Assembly: GCA_947359465.1 (NCBI GenBank)
Contig: OX375875.1
Span: 12,720,538 to 12,784,537, forward strand
Source: Metellina segmentata
Taxonomy: Eukaryota > Arthropoda > Arachnida > Araneae > Tetragnathidae
Direction: 5' to 3'
Length of the DNA stretch: 64,000 nucleotides
Numbering within the stretch: the first letter of the stretch is position 1; each line of letters starts with the position of its first letter. Shown here piece after piece: positions 53,566-64,000 of the stretch. The position numbers and the translations under genes are program-made. The notes under the pieces were generated by a model. That model was given only the letters and a program-made list of their open reading frames with translations, did not search any database and was not told the DNA's origin.

Positions 53566-53718
53566 GGGGTGCCAGCTCAGGTGTTGCTTCGTTATCTGAC
53601 CGTGGTTCAAAATTACGAGGTGTTGTCCTTGGATATTTCCATTAAGGGACTGATCCCGGACAGTCGTCAATAGCCCGCTGTGTTGCTCTAGTGTGACGTT
53701 AATTAAAAAATTACCATA
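53566..53718 (+). mobile_element. SINE-1, 5'-truncated
   Basis: Starts at AGTGGGGTGCCAGCTCAGGT and ends TTAATTAAAAAATTACCATA. Joined in frame to the Tc1 remnant (an open frame runs on by chance to 53673). 53719-54520 beyond has no recognised feature. Confidence 0.92.
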
Positions 53719-54520
53719 TTACCTGCCTCCTAGGCGGTTTGCTGTCAATTGCTGTAACCACGACTTTGAATTAATGTAGATAAGTAATTCTGTATATGTA
53801 TTCAAACTACTTCAAATAATGTTTCATTTTAATCCGTAGAACGCCTAATTGTTAGATGACGTTACAATGCTTACCAAACTGGTCAACAACACCCTCTTAA
53901 TAAGTAGAGATACCCTAGATCACAAATATTCATGCATTTATGTTCAGTTACATTTTATGTTCAGTCACATTTTATGTTCCCTATGAAATTCATTTACGGT
54001 AACTGCCTATTTCAATATCTCAACTTCGAGATACAAATTAAGAGAACGCCGTCTGAAGCATTGATCACCAGAAGGTATTTATAACCAAGCATTTTAAGCA
54101 AGGGGAAAAGTGGAAGAAAGGATAAATCTCCTCTCGGGAAAGTAATATATGTAACTGTATATTGAATTCTCGGAGACTGTCGGCACAAAATTAAACCACC
54201 AGTCACGTACAGCCCTGCCAGATGTTTAATAACATAGTATCATCAGCATCGCAAAGTGCTTCGCGTTGGGCATGTATGGCAGGTTTCCCGAAATAGAAAG
54301 TGGGCGCAGGCATTTATCTTCATGGGAATCGGTAGTCTCTTCATATTTTGAATGTTGGGAGAATATGAAAGGGGTACTTGATAAGCAAGAAGTTCAAGCA
54401 CATTTGGAATTAATAATAAAGTGCATGTTTCTATGAAAGTTTTGATCGGATTCGGGATGTCTACCTAAATAGAAGCTATTGGGGTTTTATGCAGATTTTC
54501 GTCCTGTTTTTTGGCGTTTA

Positions 54521-55083
54521 GATGGCATTGCATCGCAAAACTGAGGTGTTATCTACTTTACACGTGTAAAGTTAGAATGGCATTACATCGTTAAACTGAG
54601 GAGTTATCTACTTTACACGTGTAAGTTAGGATGACAAAACTGAGGAGTTATCTACTTTACACGTGTAAGTTAGGATGACAAAACTGAGGTGTTATCTACT
54701 TTACACGTGTAAAGTTAGGATGACATTGTATTGCAAAACTGAGGTGTTATCTACTTTACACGTGTAAAGTTAGAATGGCATTACATCGCTAAACTGAGGA
54801 GTTATCTACTTTACACGTGTAAGTTAGGATGACAAAACTGAGGAGTTATCTACTTTACACGTGTAAGTTAGGATGACAAAACTGAGGTGTTATCTACTTT
54901 TCACGTGTAAAATTAGGATGACATTGCATCGCAAAACTGAGGTGTTATCAACGTTACACGTGTAAAGTTAGGATGGCATTGCATCGAAAAACTGAGGTTT
55001 TATCTATTTTACACTTGTAAAGTTAGGATGGTATTGCATCGCAAACTGAGGTATTATCTACTTTATACGTGTAAAGTTAGGAT
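54521..55083. repeat. Minisatellite with higher-order structure, about 11 units
   Basis: Units of about 55 bp (GATGGCATTGCATCGCAAAA + CTGAGGTGTTATCTAC + TTTACACGTGTAAAG) alternate with shorter 44-46-bp units that lack GCATTGCATCG. The order long-long-short-short (from 54522) is repeated from 54720, a higher-order period of about 198 bp, followed by three more diverged long units. Nearly every unit contains CTTTACACGTGTAAAG, a 16-bp palindrome around CACGTG. The last three units are most diverged, as expected for an array edge. Confidence 0.95.
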
Positions 55084-55169
55084 ATTGTTTGAAAGAAGGA
55101 ATTTTAGCGAGTACTTGGGGAAAAAATTGTGTTATTGGATTCTGTTTTTTAAATTTTGTTAAACATTAA

Positions 55170-55762
55170 AAATGGCAGAAAATAAGGAGCCTTTTCGACC
55201 AAAAATGCTTCTTTATTTCTGAAAAGGCAAGAATTCTTCGCAAAATAAGAGATGTGTTGTGTACGGTGAGAATGGCCGTTGACGATTCAAAGAAGTGGTT
55301 CCGAAAGTTTCGTCACCTGGATCAGTTCTTTAGCTAGAAACCTGGGTAATGTATCCATTTTTGCCGAACATATATCCGCAAACATGTTGACTGGTTTTCC
55401 TCAGAAGGATGTGATCTTTCAGCAGAACAATGCCACGTACCATACATCCAGAATTGTCCGCGATAGGTTGGAAGAGCACGACGAAGGCATTCAAGTGCTC
55501 CGATGGCCCCCAAATTCACCAAATCTGAACCCAATCGAGCAACTTTGGGATTATCTTGATCGCCATGTTCGTAGTATGGTCACTCCGCCTTACATAATGC
55601 CCCTGCTGTCGGACGTATTGTAGTCTGCATGGCTCCAGATACCTGTAGCAACCTTCCGCAATCTTATTGACTCACTCTCACGCCGTCTATCTGTTGTGCG
55701 TGTTGCAAAAAGTGGTTAATCTGGATATTACCAGGTGATCATAATAATGTGACTCGATCCTG
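55170..55762 (+). pseudogene. Tc1/mariner-class (DD36E-type) transposase remnant
   Basis: The 114-codon frame 55279-55623 holds VIFQQNNATYHTSRIVRDRL and RWPPNSPNLNPIEQLWDYLD. The second catalytic aspartate is asparagine (AAC), and 36 residues separate it from the glutamate, so the family would be of DD36E type. The C-terminus follows after a stop (AWLQIPVATFRNLIDSLSRR), and resembles the tail of the element at 20373 (AWLNIPVNTFRNRIESLPAR). The right end CACATTATTATGATCACC-like (plus strand GGTGATCATAATAATGTGAC) and CCTG before TA closes the element. The N-terminal half is largely deleted. Confidence 0.82.
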
Positions 55763-55894
55763 TAGTATAATACTGAATAAATATAATTTTTAGTAAAAAC
55801 AATGACTTTTACTTAATTTTTGTCAAAAAAAACGGAATGAACTTTTGACTCAAGCCAATACACTGGTGTCATAGGCTCTTCATATTAGAGAGTA

Positions 55895-56510
55895 CTAGGG
55901 GGCCCGCCCCCTGCTCGCTAACGCTCGCCAACCCCAGGAGGATTGCTTCGCAATCCTCATTTGTTCCTTATGCTCGCTTCTCTCGCATCAATGAAGACAT
56001 GTGTCTTAGCAGAAGAAATTGTTTACAAAATATGATATTCCACAAAAATATTTTTCAAAGCTAAATTTTTTTGCTGTTTTTCAGAAAAGATATATAAAGT
56101 ACCTATAGAATCAGAATTCAAATGAAAACTTTGAGAGCAAATTTTGACTCGAAATGTGATCGCTTATTTGGAAATTGAATACCCAGCATGTTGTTTGTGT
56201 GTACATTTACCCCTGCACTCGAGCCACCCACGCTTTTTCATTGAGTTTGTTGTCGAAAGTTGTAGTGCAAGCGTCTTGTTGAACTATAATTGTTGGCCTT
56301 GAAAAGGACCTTTTTTTTAATGGCCCTAAAAAGATCCTCCGCTTTCTTTGATTTCTATTATTAACTGCAACAGCAAAACTAAAATTCATTTTTTTTTCAA
56401 TAAAATTTCATTTGAAAACGCTATAAATTCAATTGAAGCGCGAGGCTTAGTGATAAACAAACAATCGTAAAATATTGCCAAAACGCGATAACAAATAACG
56501 TCTTTTTTGC
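55895..56510 (-). mobile_element. Helitron 3' part, minus strand
   Basis: CTAGGGGGCCCGCCCCCTGC at 55895 after A is the reversed end; GGGGGCGGGCCCCC forms the terminal hairpin. GCTCGCTAACGCTCGCCAAC and GACATGTGTCTTAGC tie it to 28553-29136, with which it is homologous over nearly 600 bp. The end at about 56510 marks where homology stops. Confidence 0.75.
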
Positions 56511-56768
56511 GTGCCACGTAAGAGAATTTGAGATGATTGAATCGTCGTGCGGAGAACGAATCATAAACTTGAAAGACGTGATTTTTTTAATTTCAAATTT
56601 ATTTCTTTTCGAGGTGTAGACTAGCTTTAGAGAGTACTACTAGAGGCTTGTGTTTTAAAGTAGTTGCTTCAAGACATATATAAGCTCTGTTGAAGTCAAA
56701 ATATGACTTCTGATTAGTAATGAATCTGAAATAATTTCGATAATTTTATCTAATTTACAAATAAATTA

Positions 56769-56898
56769 TTCTTAGGTAAATTTAGTTAACGCCGTACTAG
56801 AGCAACACAACGAGTCATTGACTACGGTCCGGGATCTATTTCCTAAGGGAAATATCCGAGGACAACATCCCGTAATTCTGAACCACGGTCAGATGACG
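56769..56898 (-). mobile_element. SINE-1, 5'-truncated, 11-bp target duplication
   Basis: Reversed tail and part of the body (TTTAGTTAACGCCGTACTAG to CACGGTCAGATGACG), flanked by AAATAAATTAT at about 56758-56768 and 56899-56909. 56910-57350 beyond has nothing recognised. Confidence 0.88.
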
Positions 56899-57350
56899 AA
56901 ATAAATTATGAAGCAATATCGTTTTCGGGATTAAAAATGTTGCCAAAAATAAGAAATTTATTGATTGATGCAGGGAGAAAATGTCACAAACGTCTTCATA
57001 CACAACTTTTGTTGAACCGATTTAATTAAAAAAGGATATTTCCGCTTTTTTAAGGAATGGTTGTGGTTTAATAAAGCCCTCATATTTCCTGGTTCATTCC
57101 TTCAAAATCTTCTCATGAATGAGATAATAAAGTCAAAGTAATTCATAACCACCTTACTCTGTTACTGTTAAGTGCTACGATACAAGTTTAAATTATTTCA
57201 GACAATGAGGCCTGATAAAAATTAACAAAATTCTGTGAGAAAATGCTGCCGGCTGCTTACCCAAGCTCATTTCTAGGATAATATTGTATTGGTTTATGTG
57301 ACTTTATACTGTGGCATTCCTTGTGTATATGCTTTGAAATAAAGAGGTGT

Positions 57351-57807
57351 GTTGTTTTTGTTGTTGTTTCTTATGCTTACATGTAATACCAGAGGAGTTC
57401 CAGGCCCGTCGAAGACGGCAAGAGGCGAGGGGGGTGCGCCTTCCATGTTATTGAGCCCCATTGGGAGGAAGTCCGACTTTGCTCGACATACATGACACAT
57501 ACGTTTTACAGGAAGGTCCCTTTTATACATCCATTCACTCACACATATCGTAATTTAGATCCCAATCAGAGGCCGATAACCCCCTGATCAGGTACCCCCA
57601 GAGGTATTGATTTGGTATAGGAACATGGGGGTCATTGTGACCACGACCTATTTAACGTGCCACAGTCATCATTAGTGAACACGACGGTCTTTAGCCAAGT
57701 CAAAGCGCCGATCTCGCAATCATCAGAATTGTAGGCTCCGCCGAGGACAAAACCCACAACCCTTCTGATGCGAGCCCGACGCTCTACTGACTGAGCTATC
57801 GCGGCTC
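57351..57807 (-). mobile_element. Second tRNA-derived SINE family (SINE-2), 457 bp, full length
   Basis: On the minus strand it starts GAGCCGCGATAGCTCAGTCA with an A box (TAGCTCAGTCAGTAGAGCG), followed by a B-box-like GGTTGTGGGTTTTGTCC. A body of about 370 bp follows, and a tail GCATAAGAAACAACAACAAA. AAAGAGGTGT flanks it at 57341-57350 and 57808-57817, a perfect 10-bp target duplication. It shares no body sequence with SINE-1. The tRNA head resembles an Ala- or Arg-type tRNA start but I do not assign it. Only one copy is in the window. A stretch of MSEWMYKRDLPVKRMCHVCR-type frame inside is a by-product. Confidence 0.85.
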
Positions 57808-57817
57808 AAAGAGGTGT

Positions 57818-58384
57818 AATCTGCTTTTATGGTCTAGTGTCATGTTTTGCTACACGAGGTTCAAATAGACTAAGAGCTACGAGAATTATTATAAAAAAGA
57901 TATTTCATGTTAACAGATATTTCACAACTCATGTGGTTTTTCCTTATTTTTGGTTACCAGACCATGAACGTTCTTAGAGGGGCACATACGCATATATCCA
58001 TTCATTAACCTGCAGTCCTCCATGCACGACTTCTAACCAGTTTTGACGCTTTTGACTAATAGAATCTCTCCTAGGATTCTTTCAACCAATTGATGTGGTT
58101 ATTTAGCCATTATGTGCGTCGTAAGATGAAAACATAACTGCACCAATCGGAAATCTGGTGACTCAGAGGGTTTAATGGATTCCAGCAAAAGAACTTAAGA
58201 AGTCACACATCTTGATTGATCAAACTACTGGAACGGCTCTACATTAACAAAACAGTATTGTGCAAACACTTACAAAATGAATTACATAAAATAGCATTAA
58301 GCGAAAAACAATTAAATTACATGTAATAGCATTAAGCAAACCAGTCAAATCTTGTGTCTGGAAACTCAATTTTTTATTTTCGTA
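57818..58384. other. No recognised gene
   Basis: AT-rich; one local repeat (AATTACATAAAATAGCATTA / AATTACATGTAATAGCATTA, about 58278-58335). Confidence 0.4.
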
Positions 58385-59204
58385 TTACATTGAAGAATTG
58401 ATACGATACGTGTGTGTGTATGGACGTGGATGTGTCATCTCTGAAAGAACTGTGATCATGGCCATTGCTTTCATACTTCGTGAGTGGTAGGAAGAGTAAC
58501 AGATTAGAAATAGGAGATTTACGAGTTCGAAAGGGGGCTGGTGCACTTTAATCGTGTACCTCTGGATTGGACGGATAGAGTAACACAAACTCGTAGTACT
58601 CGGGCAGTAGTTCACAGTAGTGGCAGATATCGTCTTACCAATGTACGCTGCAACCATAGATGTCACGCATATGGAAGTCGCTCTTCGATTCCGCTTCGCT
58701 ACAAATCCAATATCGATCTTGCGCAGAGATCGCAACACTTGGGCGGCCGGCCACAAGTCTTCGGACAACTGTTTGCCTTGTTTGGAATTGTTTCCATATT
58801 CGTGAAATGACGGAATGATGAACGCCGAAGAAAATAGCAACATCAGGGATTGATTGTTCTGATTCATGGCGTCTCACAAAACGCCAGTGCTCACTATCTG
58901 CCATTAGTCTTCTGGAAGCCACAGAAACACGTTTGTCTTAAAAACTAATCGTACGAAAGTTTTAAACACTTTTTATCAGCACTGCAACTCCTCTAACCCT
59001 TCACAATACTGGCTTATACAACTGACTTTTTTGCATTTTTCTCGTGAATTTTTAATTTTTCTCGTCACGAAACCGTGATTGGCTTGTACATAACATATTT
59101 GCATACTTCCAACTGCCTCTGCAAAAAATTGCAGCCTCTCAAATTCAGGTTGGCTTTTGGAAATTAGCATTTTCCTCTCCGTGCTTAACTTTTGGCAGTG
59201 AGTG
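58385..59204 (-). pseudogene. Tc1-like element, N-terminal remnant
   Basis: The right end CTTAACTTTTGGCAGTGAGTG before TA is a typical Tc1 terminal repeat. On the minus strand the transposase begins MASRRLMADSEHWRFVRRHE (58922), with HTH DVAIFFGVHHSVISRIWKQF and a GRPSVAISAQDRYWICSEAE segment. After a frameshift comes a decayed second DNA-binding part (VAAYIGKTISATTVNYCPST). The catalytic domain is not recognisable; the element is truncated at its left. Confidence 0.78.
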
Positions 59205-59206
59205 TA

Positions 59207-59378
59207 TTTTAATTAATGTCGTATATGAACAACACAACGGGCTTTTGACGACGGTCAGGTATTAGTCTTAACGGGAAAGCACCGAGGACAACACAATGTA
59301 ATTTTGAATCACGGTCAGATGACGAGGCAACACCTGAACCGGCACCCCACTCTCTAAACTTTCACACGCCAAGGTTAG
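59207..59378 (-). mobile_element. SINE-1, body and tail, reversed
   Basis: TTTTAATTAATGTCGTATAT to CTCTAAACTTTCACACGCCA. It abuts the Tc1 end at 59206. Head missing. Confidence 0.88.
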
Positions 59379-59396
59379 GACATTTTCCATTACTGG

Positions 59397-60105
59397 AAAA
59401 TAGTTTGTTTGTGGTTGTGATTAAAGAAATATGTTTAATGCTGTGAACTGAATTTATCTTCTTGAGCTATTGTATCTTAGGACGAAGTACTGTAGAGGCA
59501 AAAACGAAAGACAATACTCTTGACTTGGAGAATGTAGGAAGAAAATTTCAATGTAAAAAGTGCCTTTAAACTATCGTACAGTTATAAAAATATCACTGAC
59601 AGAAGCAGTGGGATAACGCGTTATAAAAAGGGGAGAAATTGAACAACGATCTATTGACTATGGTCCAGTTTCATCCCCGGATAGGAAAGGTCCAGGCCAA
59701 CACCTCATCATTTTAACCACGGTCACAAATGACGAGGTCAACACCTGAGCTAGAACCCACCTGCCAAACTTTGACATTTGAAGCCATGACAAGTCTACAA
59801 TGGTCTTTGGTTGGATCAAATTTTGTACTCGTAGGCCTTCGATTACTAACAGGGCATTCGATTGCACTGTACACATTGAGAACAATATATTCCAAGATGG
59901 AATGTTTAAGGCTGTTTTCCCACACGCCGGAAAACCAGTGCCATCATTCCGTTGGCGTTCACCAACTTGCAGTTACTGGTAACTAGTTTGCTATTGGTTG
60001 TGATGCAAGAAAGAGATCTTTACTGCTGCCAACAGACATTATCTTCTCGAGCTATTGTATCTTACGAGGAAGTACGAAAGTGGAAAAAAGTAAAAGTAAT
60101 ACTGG
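59397..60105. repeat. Diverged direct duplication flanking an old SINE
   Basis: TTATCTTCTTGAGCTATTGT ATCTTA (59455-59481) and TTATCTTCTCGAGCTATTGT ATCTTA (60040-60065) lie in two parallel blocks (about 59397-59520 and 59973-60105) that also share TAGTTTGYTDKTGGTTGTGA and ACGAAGTAC/GGAAGTACGAAAG text. Between them is a heavily diverged reversed SINE-1 (59640-59780: ATTGACTATGGTCCAG, CACGGTCACAAATGACGAGG). Confidence 0.7.
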
Positions 60106-60887
60106 GTACATCCCCTTTTGTCTATGGTATACCTATAAACCATTCGTCACATAAAAATTTTTTTTCTGGTACAGCTGCATGTACTGTTGGAAGAGAGGAT
60201 TCTTCAAATTATGAATTTTCAATCCTTAATGATATATCATGTTCCTGTAGTCTTAATAACAGTTAATAAAATGTCAAAGACAAAAAAAAATGGCTAGGTT
60301 CGAGCGAATTTGTACCATTACTTGAACGGAATTAGTTGAGAAAACAGTTGTCAAATGTTCAAAACTAGACCATTGAAATTATATAAATCTTGAATTTAAA
60401 TTAATCATCCTTAAGGCACACTATTTGAGCATCACAGCTATAGACAACTGAGTTTTAGCAGGATAGTTTTCTCTATTCAATCTTTAGCGACTTTTATAGC
60501 GTATTAATTGGTCTAATAAAGAATAACTCGGTTGACATAAGCGCATCTAGCACGACGGCAGGAAAGATAATTGCTTCCGGGGACTTCTGAATAGCAATCC
60601 TAAAAGGATTTTTGTCCGAGGTGAAAAGGACTTTCCCTCTTAAGAGACGTGTCGAAGTCTCTTCTCTGACGGACCGAAAAAGGGGAACAATGCAGTCTGG
60701 CTTCATCAAGTTGACATCTGTTTCACATGTCTTAGAACGAGTTTATTCGTTAAATCAGGACTCAGGTTTAGCGAAAACAAGTGCTTTAACAATTTGTTTC
60801 TGTAGGACAAAGAACTGATTCTGTTTCTTAAGTTTATCGTTCCGTTCCGGAAGTGAAAGCAGTGATTAAGATTTGTAGAAATAAGTA
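60106..60887. other. No recognised gene
   Basis: A minus-strand frame of about 70 codons (60494-60709, MKPDCIVPLFRSVREETSTR onward) is protein-like in composition but I cannot assign it. Confidence 0.35.
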
Positions 60888-60960
60888 CAGTGAAACTTCG
60901 ATTAACCGCCAGGTTCGGGACCTGTACCATGGCGGTTAATCGAATAGACGGATAACAGAA
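60888..60960 (+). mobile_element. pogo/Tigger-type terminus
   Basis: After TA (60886-60887): CAGTGAAACTTCGATTAACC, then GGCGGTTAATCGAATAGACG (an internal inverted repeat). This is the characteristic end of pogo/Tigger elements, which normally encode a CENP-B-like transposase. No transposase or second end is identified in the window, so this is a fragment or a MITE interrupted by the next element. Confidence 0.75.
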
Positions 60961-61048
60961 AAACTATCAACAACAACCCACCCTCATCCATTGCATATGA
61001 ACAAACGATAAAAAGGCACGTTTAGGAAATGGAAATACAATGTACAAT

Positions 61049-64000
61049 AGGGTGGAGCGAAAAACACGAATTTCGTAAATTGAAAACGCCTATGGTGGGA
61101 ATAGTTGGGGACTACCATGCTTATTAATATTACAAAATATGAGCTAAATCAATTAATATCTTCAGGTGCCAAAATCGCTTTGAAATTTCGAAATTTTGCC
61201 AATTTTTCCACAAAAATAATAATAACGCATTTAAAAAATTTAATACATCTTATTTAAAGCCATGGGTGATTGAAATGAACTTCCCTGCGTGTAAAAAAAA
61301 AGTTTTTACACCTAACATAATCACCGGAAAATAAAAAATAAATCCCCTTTTTTTCAGAGCGCCATCACGCGCGTCTCCACTCCTCTCAATAGACTCTTCA
61401 TTGCGACCTCACGTTTACGCGGGTGCTTCCCCTTGCAGATCTTCGCTGTCTTTGCATTATGAAAAAAACCCAGAATTCAGCACGAGGAGGTGGCTGAATA
61501 ACGAGTTACATACCCCCTAAAAATTTCAATTTAAGTTTAGCTTACCCTAAAAAATTAAACTGAAGTTACTGGCAAGTGGTTTAGCTTAAAAGTGATTGAT
61601 ATTGGCTTTTGGTTTCAAATCTGGGTAAAGCAAATCTAGAAGCAATTCTTGACCGAATAAATCCATCTCATGCCTCTGTACCACATACTGTACTATATGC
61701 TTCAGTTACTAATTTAACGCAACGTTCTACTACTTGTGAATGGCATGGAAAGTTAAATATGTTACTATTGGTTGGAACATTTAGAATCATAGACTTGAGT
61801 TGATCATCAGAAAGAGATACTGTAAGTGATGGATCTGTAATGGAGTCTGATTGCCATTCAATTAGATTTATGTAATCGTCTGCTTCGAAGTTTAACTTGG
61901 GAATTTTGAACTCTCGAATATTCTTTTCTACATTGTTTTTTGTGTCTTAATTTTAAATTCTTCTAAGGCTCAATTCTCTGACGTGTTTTCGATCATCAGC
62001 TAACATCACCAAAATAATAATTTCTGGATGGGCATAATAAGCATTTCTTTGCAAAGTTATATCTACTACAATTTTTAAATCATCCGGCAAAAATCTCGAT
62101 TTATTTAAAATATTTGAAAAATGAAGACTCTTGTACCGACATGATGACTGACTTTTAATTATAAACCAAACATATGAGTGTACCTTCACAACATACTCTG
62201 TTAATATTTTCACGTTATGTGTTGGATCTTCTGTTGAAACATATAACCTTAAAATTCTATTTGTCGACGTAAACCATTTTTCACAAGATTCTAACATTTT
62301 TCCAATTTCTCCGCTGTATTCTTTTGGTCCAGTGGTTTTCCCTTCTAAATGTTGCAACAAATGACGTAAAGGTAGCTGGGTAGCTCATTTGTTTGTAATA
62401 AACAAATAAATCAATGCACAGGACGTCCTAAAAAGAGCTCGATATGTCGTATGACTCCATTTTTCAAACCTGTATTTACCACTGTACCATCAAAACCAAC
62501 CACTTGCATCTTAGAAAGTTCGATATTTTCTCCAAAAAAGTTGAAATACTTGTTTTAATATTTTGAGAAGAGCCAGTTGGGTAGGAGTGACGTCCCATAT
62601 ATTTTGATCCTGGTTCTAGTATTAGAACGATATGTTCTTCTGTTACCGTCTTTCTAGCAATCCTTTCTCTTTCTGTAACCATTGCTAAAGTTTATTCCTT
62701 TCACTCATCAAAGTATATTACATATTCTGATAAAGAGGTAGTTTCCTCATTTTTCCTTTTCAGGTAGCTGCGGGTCTTTGTTCTTTCCCTTCTAATTTTA
62801 CTACGATCAACTATGTTTGAAGAATCATCCTTGTAAATTTTTCCCATATCCTTCAAAGCAGCATTTATTAGAATTGCTAACGATCTATCGGAAACAACAG
62901 TTCTGTGAAAAGCCTGAGCTACATTTGGATGTTTAGTTCTCGTTTGTGAAGTTGTCGGAGAATTATTATCAATGATTGTGTTTATAGTATCATTGGAATT
63001 CTTAAGCAAATTAAAACTCAAAGTAGCTCCCGTAATAGAAGGCGAGAGTATTTTGGATTGTTTTCCTTTACAATCTTTGAGCTGAACGTTTTGGCTCTCT
63101 GCTTCTCTTTCTTTGCACTGCAATCTTTTCTTCAAGCATTCTGCTGTTTTTTAATGTCAACATTTCCAATAACCATTTTTCGAAATGTCCTTTGAACTGT
63201 TAACAAAGCTCTTTCAGCAATAGGTACTTTCATTTTGAAAGTACAACTGAGAAAGTTCTTACATATACATATGGTAATATCAAATAGATATTTTTCTGCT
63301 GATTCCCTGAAGGACACAACCTTTTTCGAGAAATCTAATTTGCAAGTATTTTTTAATAGTTTCTTAATATTTCTATATGCTTTATGGTATTTTTTCAGCA
63401 TATATATTATTTGTTTGTTTTTTACAGTTGGAATCGAACTTTTCTCCCACAATCCTTTAAGTTCTTTAATTAAAATTCAACATACATCAGCCACATTCTA
63501 GCATCTCTTTTATAATCTTTCTGTATGCAAAGATAGTGCTTCATAACATCTGCATATGTTGGAAAACATGTTAGGCTTCATTATTTTAGCCATTCCAAAC
63601 ACGGGACATACATCTACTGATCGTGTCCTAGGCATTCCGACTTATTCACAGAAACGTGTATCCTTAACAAACAAAACTGAACTTAAAGATTAAAATTCAA
63701 TGTAAAAAAAATACCTAAAAAAAGTAAAAATACACAGTAAAATACGCCCCAACAAACGAAAGCGAATCAATTTGAGCAAAGGACTTAGTTTTCTTCGATA
63801 GACTAGATCGGTAGGGCATTTGCAGGAGCATACACCTACTAGATATTTACAAAGTGGGCGGGTATTTAAAGAAACCCAGACACCTCCACTCCATGAGGTG
63901 AAATAAAAGTGATTTACCTCTTATAAACAAGCGAAGAAAGGGAAGCGCCCATGCACCCTAGTAGCGAGGAATGCAATGATAAGTCTATTGAGAGGAGTGG
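61049..64000. mobile_element. Large DNA transposon running off the window
   Basis: The left end is about 61049 (AGGGTGGAGCGAAAAACACG). A subterminal block CCACTCCTCTCAATAGACT ... GCTTCCCCTT (61374-61430) recurs inverted at the window edge (AAGGGAAGCGC ... AGTCTATTGAGAGGAGTGG, 63935-64000). By symmetry the right end should lie roughly 325 bp past 64000, for an element of about 3.3 kb. A degenerate transposase fills the middle on the minus strand. Both arms are AT-rich; the left arm has AAAAAAAAGTTTTTACACCT. Confidence 0.72.
61953..63480 (-). pseudogene. Degenerate transposase of an unassigned arthropod family
   Basis: Read on the minus strand in order: MWEKSSIPTVKNKQIIYMLK (63452), KYHKAYRNIKKLLKN, then a C-x-C-rich part (DITICICKNFLSCTFKMKVP), VPIAERALLTVQRTFRKM, a linker, SDRSLAILINAALKDMGKIY, SNIVDRSKIRRERTKTRSYL, KTVTEEHIVLILEPGSKYMG, then DGTVVNTGLKNGVIRHIELF, LLQ-TNELP, HLEGKTTGPKEYSGEIGKML. 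It ends with STNRILRLYVSTEDPTHNVK, FLPDDLKIVVDITLQRNAYY and HVRELSLRRI. I know this order of motifs from a recurrent family of uncharacterised, transposon-encoded arthropod proteins. An acidic DG-TVVNTG step is plausibly part of the catalytic core, but the family's chemistry is not established to my knowledge. Three or more frameshifts and an internal deletion make this copy dead. Confidence 0.7.

Noticed and set aside
54521..55083. E-box array as a designed enhancer
   Set aside because: Tandem duplication explains the repetition; no gene is adjacent in the window.
60494..60709. 70-codon minus-strand frame as a possible host exon
   Set aside because: Protein-like composition but no recognisable family, no convincing splice sites and no partner exons; too little to call.
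1..64000. A bacterial-type defence, toxin or secondary-metabolite system
   Set aside because: No operon-like gene runs, no such domains, and the repeats are those of an animal genome.

Overview
The window is eukaryotic, repeat-rich, AT-rich DNA from an animal. The repeats point to an arthropod, and an arachnid is my best guess: many degenerate Tc1/mariner-class transposons, hAT elements, non-autonomous Helitrons, and one very abundant tRNA-derived SINE. No intact host protein-coding gene could be identified. There is no bacterial-type operon, rRNA, functional tRNA gene or CRISPR. Almost all recognisable coding sequence is transposon-derived and broken. I found no dedicated new biological system; the interest lies in how the elements are nested, deleted and amplified.

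Layout. 1-1.7 kb: a 23-bp tandem repeat, then the 3' end of a non-LTR retrotransposon gene holding a hAT-like element that itself holds a solo LTR. 1.9-4.7 kb: a Tc1 remnant, a 43-bp tandem array and a SINE. 4.9-7.8 kb: a SINE split by a 2.5-kb TTAA-target DNA transposon that carries two younger SINEs. 8.3-10.9 kb: a cluster of SINEs and a hAT transposase pseudogene split by another SINE. 10.9-16.9 kb: a Helitron, two internally deleted Tc1 copies of one family (one with a 278-bp internal amplification), a nearly full-length Tc1 and a second Helitron end. 17.0-19.5 kb: a TA-target element with a hAT nested in it. 20.4-27.3 kb: two more Tc1-type elements, SINE fragments, a large hairpin and an old degenerate tandem repeat. 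28.5-32.7 kb: Helitron, Tc1, a mariner-like element, Helitron, Tc1. 32.7-36.1 kb: low-copy dispersed repeats. 

36.1-45.6 kb: a short LTR retrotransposon with a 395-codon Gag/protease-like reading frame but no visible reverse transcriptase or integrase. Its 3' part, plus 2.3 kb of flank containing a mariner-like element and a SINE head, is duplicated in direct tandem (about 3.47 kb per copy). 45.8-51.1 kb: Helitron, SINE dimer, a Tc1 split by an inverted-repeat element whose right arm is amplified five times (130 bp), then a complete 725-bp Helitron. 51.1-53.1 kb is featureless and AT-rich. 53.1-57.8 kb: Tc1, SINE, a minisatellite with higher-order structure, Tc1-like, Helitron, and a second, longer tRNA-derived SINE family. 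58.4-64.0 kb: a Tc1 N-terminal remnant, SINE fragments, a pogo/Tigger-type terminus and a degenerate transposase of an unassigned arthropod family whose element runs off the window.

The elements do not act together as a pathway. They record successive transposition: non-autonomous copies that kept their termini, SINEs copied by target-primed reverse transcription (11-14-bp duplications), and later local tandem amplification.
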